Below are positions 59,401 to 64,000 of a stretch of DNA of 64,000 nucleotides, piece after piece. Below the pieces are notes generated by a model. It saw nothing but the letters and a program-made list of their open reading frames with translations, ran no database searches and was not told where the DNA came from. A program made the position numbers and the translations under genes. Origin of the DNA: Prunella strophiata (lineage: Eukaryota > Chordata > Aves > Passeriformes > Prunellidae); NCBI GenBank assembly GCA_036583965.1, contig JAZBQD010000027.1, positions 3,614,687-3,678,686 of the forward strand, read 5' to 3'. How positions within the stretch are numbered: position 1 is the first letter of the stretch; the number at the start of each line of letters is the position of its first letter.

Positions 59401-62400
59401 GAAAGGGAGAATGGGATTGGCTCTGAATCCCTCAGATTGCAAAATTATTGCCTCAGTAAAGGAAATAAATAAAGGTAAAAGGGAGAAAAGAGCTCATACA
59501 CAGTCCTGGATTGTGGTAAGGGGGAGAGGAAAGGGATAAAACAAACCAAAGGCACAGCCACAGGAAACAAATGTAGCCCTAAGATACCTTCTGTCTCCCT
59601 CTTTTCTGACAGATGTCCCATTCCCAGTCCCTGGGGGTTGCTTTGAGCACTCAGGAGGATAAAGCAGTTTCCTTACTTCTTCCTGCCTTGATTGAGACAC
59701 TGGATCACTGACATGGAGTGTTGTTTAACTCAGGGCAGGAACCTACCTCTCACTTAGTCCTGAAAAACAATCCCAATGCTGGTGTTCAGTAAAGAGGAGC
59801 CACACAACTCCCATGGTGAGGAGGGGACTGAGAAAAACTCAGGGAAGCTGCAAGGGATTTATTTTTATTTTGGCTGAGCATCTTTAGGTGGTCAGGGGAT
59901 GGCTGTGAGGTTTCAATACAAGCACAGAATGAAACATTGCTAAAGTGTCCCAAAGAGAAAAGATGGATTTCAGAACTATCTAACAACAAACTGTGCTTTA
60001 TCTCCCATTTTAAGGCTTGGAAACAGCTGACCATCCTAAGGGACATGTCACTCAATATCACAACGACATCTCTAAGTATTTTGGAGATTTAGGTGTTGAT
60101 TAATAAGACATTCAGGTTTACAAGCCAAAGAAGCTGGGGAATTCTTTTTGCCAAAGGTTTACAAGTGGCAGGCAAAAAATTACTGAGGAAGAAAGGCCTT
60201 GTAATTAAATGCTTAACTTGAGATTCAGGTTCTTCTTCTCACCTTAATGCCTAAAACAAAACAAGAGGTGCCTTATATTTCTGTAAACACTGTGTTCCTT
60301 ACAGGGACAGGGTACAGTGTACAATTCCCAGTCCTTGGCAATCTGTCAGGTGCCTACAGTGGGAAGAGCTGCCTGAATATGCAGAAATGTCATTTCTGTG
60401 GTAAATATTTCTAAGAAAATTCAGGTAGTGGCATGGTACCTAGGATTGTGTCAGAGACCAATTTTGAGTCTATTGTGTTTGTTTCCTTGCTAAGGAAGAA
60501 AAGTGTTTTTCACCTCCCAGACCTCTCTGGGGCTTTTTCTCCTCAAGGTTTTTTAGAAAACTCCTGAGCAGGAAGCTAAAACAATTACCTGAACAGAGCC
60601 AAACAGTCTGCAAACTTTGACTCTCCCAAAGAAGCATTTTTTGATGTACAACAGTTTCCAATGCAGGAGACACCTTCTGCCCTTTAGTTCTGTGGTGTGT
60701 TACAACATATCACACTGAAAGCTCAGGTAGAACACAAAAAAAGAAAACACTCCTTATAGTGAATCCTTTTCTGGGTGTTTATGGCAACCCATAAAGTTGC
60801 TGAAACATGCCTGCTGTATTTTTAATTGTCATTTTAAATGCCAAAACCCAGAAGTCCTGCTCATATTGTGCGTGAACACAGTGTCTGCTTATGTTCAAAC
60901 CCTCAGGCACTTTAAATAACTCCACTGTACACAGAGAACGTTGTTCATGTTGTTTTTACAATTGCTGCCCGTGTAGAAGGAGCTCCAAGGTTCTGAGAAC
61001 ACAAATGAACGTTCATGAGCACGGGGAGAGAGCCCAGCTGGAACCTGCCTGGGCCTTGGGGCACGGCCGCAAGCGCCGCTCATTTCTCAGCTCCATGTGG
61101 AACAGGAGCACATAGCAGACCCACTGATGTAAGGCACAGGTGAGAGCAGGGTCCAGCTCCAGCTCTGTGCCTGATCCACAGGGAATATCAGCCTGTTCCA
61201 GCCAGACTTTGGAGCCTTTACTGCTGCAGCCCTGGAGGAACCCGGGCTGAACCCTGGTGTGTTAGTAAAGGTGGCAGCTGCCATAACAGACTTCTGTGTG
61301 GGTTACAAATTTGGGGCATAAAATGAGGGTCTTTTTATTGATTCCAGTGAATTTCATACCAAGCCTCCATTGTTCTGCCCTGAAGAATAAACTATTAGAG
61401 AATTTATAAGCTAATTTGTTGGGGTTTTTTCTTTCAAAGATTAAACAGGAGCAGATCGTAATTTCCTTTAAATGCATCTATTATTCATGAGTATTCAGTA
61501 AGTTTTATTATGGGCTTAAAAACAACAGCATATATATCTTTATACTCAATTCCAATCTCCTACATGGGCTGTGAAACTCACATTTTATGTTTAGTTGTGA
61601 TTGACCATGAAAGTCAGAGGGTAATAAGTGTTCCCTGAGTAAAGACACAGACAGGTATCTGGCCAATGTTCATTTTTCAGGTTAGTTTTCTGTAAATAAT
61701 CTTACATGCAATTTTGCCACTTCCTCTCTGCAGGAATCTCTGGGAGTAGGTTAGCAAACTGTGCCTTGCAGAGGGCTGACACACAGTATTTATGAACAGA
61801 GAGGAAGTAAATTAATTTCAGCATTTGATTCAACGTTGGAGAAAAGCTTTTTGCAGTAACAAGAGGAGGTACAGTCCCTCCACTAGCCCAGCCTTATTTC
61901 CAGGAAAGGAAAATTGTGCTGAGTTAGGTCTGAAAACAAGGGGTCAAAGAAAGAGACAGTTCATTTCTCAGTGTCCATCCCATAATGCCAGTCTGTAACA
62001 GCTGCCACTATTTGTAAAACATGCACAAGAGGGATAGGTGGAGAAATGAAGCCACACACACAAGGTAACACCCTTTTTAAGCAACCACCACTTTTTGCAA
62101 TGACCTGTACAAGGGTCATTTGGGGTTTTCCTTCCCTTGGACTCTGGGTTTCCTGAGAGGAAGGAGAGTTGAAATACAGGAACCAGTGGCTGCACACCAT
62201 TTCCAGCAGCACAGGAGACCTTCCTCATTGACAGAGGTTTAGGAACCACATCTGAATCTCCAAACTTCCTGGTGCTCTCCCTTTGAAAGGAGGGAAGACG
62301 GGGGAGGAGATGGGTGGAGAAGGTGAAGAGGTGGTTGTGTCCTCTGAAAGGCCTTGCAAACACAGCAAAACTGCTCCCAAACCCTCACATCTACAGGGAA

Positions 62401-63771
62401 AATTAGGTTGTGATACAAGTGGGAAAGACAAGGAGATGTTTCAGCTAACAAAACGTGCTGGACTAGCAGCACACTTCTGCTTAAAAAGCTGTTTATAATG
62501 AACAATTACTGACTATCATTGAGAGATCATTAGAGGACTGAGACACTGAAGAGCATCTGGTTCATCTGGGTGAGGGCTGGAAAAGAGTGTCACACATCAG
62601 CAAACACCAGCAGTGATGGATTTTTTGTGAGGGTTGCTGGAAAGGGAGGAAATGTTCCAACTCTGACTGCTGAGCCACTCTGTGATCTAATCCTGGCCAG
62701 GGAGAAGAAAATCTGCCCCTCACTAGATCTGATAAGAGGAAAACTTCAATTCCCTGGACAAGAACATCAGTTTGGCTGGGTTGTGTTGCAGATCACTTTT
62801 CCTCCTTTCAAAGGGTTAATGGGACCCCAGAGATAATAAATAGATTAAGCAGCTGTGTAGGTGCTCAGGAGATGAATCTAGGTTGATTTTTCACAAACTT
62901 AACCTATGCAGAGTGAGTCATAATTTGCACCTTGCGTCACTCAATAAATGGGTCTTTTAAAAGTCAACCCACTGTGAATGGGCTGTGAGCTCTCCAAAAG
63001 CAAGGATCCTGCTCTCCTGCTCACAGGAGGATCAAAAAAGCTTTTCTCCCTAGGTTACAGTGTGATGGCAATAACAGGGACCAAACAAACAACTCCATGT
63101 TTGTGGGTTTGCCACGTCGCTCTTTAAAGGTCAAAAGGTTTTTACTGAAACAACAGTTTTTGTTTCATGAAAGATGAATTCTTAATCATAAATGTGTATA
63201 AATCTCACTGCTGCTCCTGCTGTGCCTTGCAACCCTGCTTCTTTATTCAATTATGCCTCACATCAACTTTTTAATTCATACCTATGTTAGGAAAACCTTG
63301 GAAGTTTTGATAAATAACATCTGCTTTTGTGCATTTCAACCATGCACTTCTGTGAGAAGGAAATGTTTCTATTTTGTAGTCAGCCAGGAGAAAGAAAAGC
63401 AAGTAGAGAGGATGTCTACATGTTCACAGGGATCTCAGCACTGAGCAGACAGAATAATCATCTTTTGTTGAATACAAACCTAACGAAAAACAAATCCAAC
63501 AATACCCTTTTGTTCTGAGCAAGAAAGGCAGGGCTTTAATAGTCTTTAAACGAGATAGAAAATTTCCATCCAAATGGAACCATGGAGTAGGTAGACACAT
63601 TACAATGTTTTGGAGTTCAGTGATTAAATTTAATACTGTGCCAGGCAGTGATTAGTTGATGAAGGGCGTTCAAAACTACAATAGAAACAAGGGAATTGTG
63701 GCTCCAGTTTAGCTCTGGGCCTCCTGAGCAGCTTGGTGTTCAGCTTTCTACTTTAATAGCAGTGTCAAGCA
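56480..63771. other. gene-free stretch
   Basis: No recognisable gene or transposon is seen. The 141-codon minus frame at 57667-58092 and the + frames of 88-113 codons opposite it lie in a moderately GC-rich patch and look compositional. A small group of CpGs (CACGGCCGCAAGCGCCGCTC) sits at about 61062-61081. Confidence 0.5.
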
Positions 63772-63806
63772 AAAAAAAAAAAAAAATAAAAAAAAATAAA
63801 AAAAAA
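63772..63806 (+). repeat. A-rich tract, (A)nTAAA(A)n
   Basis: Thirty-five bases of A contain only two T. It could be a retroposon tail but has no recognisable body to its left. Confidence 0.85.
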
Positions 63807-64000
63807 TTGGTTTGATTTATTTCCTTAAGGAAACTCAGTAGCAACTGTAAACACATAAAGCTTCAGCATTCAGGGCCAGATCCCAGGAGGACCTGAGGTA
63901 CCAACCAAAGCACAGAAACACATCCTTTTCTTCAGTACTTTTCCTCAATGCCTGTACTCAGGGTACTGGTACATGTGAATACCATTAGTAGGCACTGAAT

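Noticed and set aside
1..64000. tRNA, rRNA, snRNA or well-known microRNA genes
   Set aside because: I looked for U6-, 5S- and 7SK-like words and several well-known microRNA seeds by eye and found no convincing match. A covariance-model scan would be decisive.
1..64000. CRISPR arrays, phage, insertion sequences or operon-like systems
   Set aside because: The sequence is vertebrate in character. The only regular arrays are the minisatellite, the 17-bp triplication and simple repeats, none with spacer-repeat structure.

Overview
The window reads as non-coding DNA from a bird, possibly a songbird. Fragments of CR1, the dominant avian LINE, occur on both strands at 15.3, 15.8, 21.6, 22.9, 24.0, 28.6 and 50.7 kb. 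A complete solo LTR of the type I associate with passerine ERVL-like elements sits at 15343-15801. CpG is scarce except in a few compact clusters, as in a methylated vertebrate genome. Nothing bacterial or viral in layout is present: there are no operons, no long genes, and no recognisable rRNA, tRNA or snRNA. The species cannot be named from this sequence alone.

Region by region: (1) 1-195 is an open frame running in from the left edge and ending in TAA. It could be the C-terminal exon of a gene outside the window, but I do not recognise the protein. (2) 0.2-15 kb is gene-free, with two CpG-enriched patches at 7.87-8.15 kb and 10.06-10.43 kb. The second is the clearest small CpG island in the window. 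(3) 15.25-15.88 kb is a nested transposon: an older CR1 fragment split by a younger LTR. (4) 16-24.3 kb is gene-free and holds three CR1 fragments between 21.5 and 24.3 kb. (5) 24.3-40 kb is gene-free. It has a perfect 17-bp triplication at 26.05 kb, a 30-T tract at 26.8 kb, AT-rich stretches at 32.7-33.0 and 37.0-38.5 kb with homeodomain/POU-like words, and a CpG cluster at 39.1 kb. (6) 40.1-42.1 kb is the most unusual part: a 38-A tract, then a CpG-enriched segment whose centre is a minisatellite of about 635 bp. That repeat is almost entirely free of T on the + strand, and a 351-codon minus-strand frame runs through and beyond it. (7) 42.1-64 kb is gene-free, with a GT-rich tract, a tiny dense CpG cluster at 47.5 kb, a CR1 at 50.7 kb, a CCAAT/TATA/AATAAA cluster at 56.4 kb and an A-rich tail at 63.8 kb.

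Most other open frames are short, lack recognisable domains, often begin at GTG or TTG, and fit chance. No multi-gene system is visible. The best leads are the minisatellite-bearing CpG segment (40.86-42.11 kb), the isolated CpG island at 10.06-10.43 kb, and the LTR-in-CR1 insertion as a dated mobile-element event.
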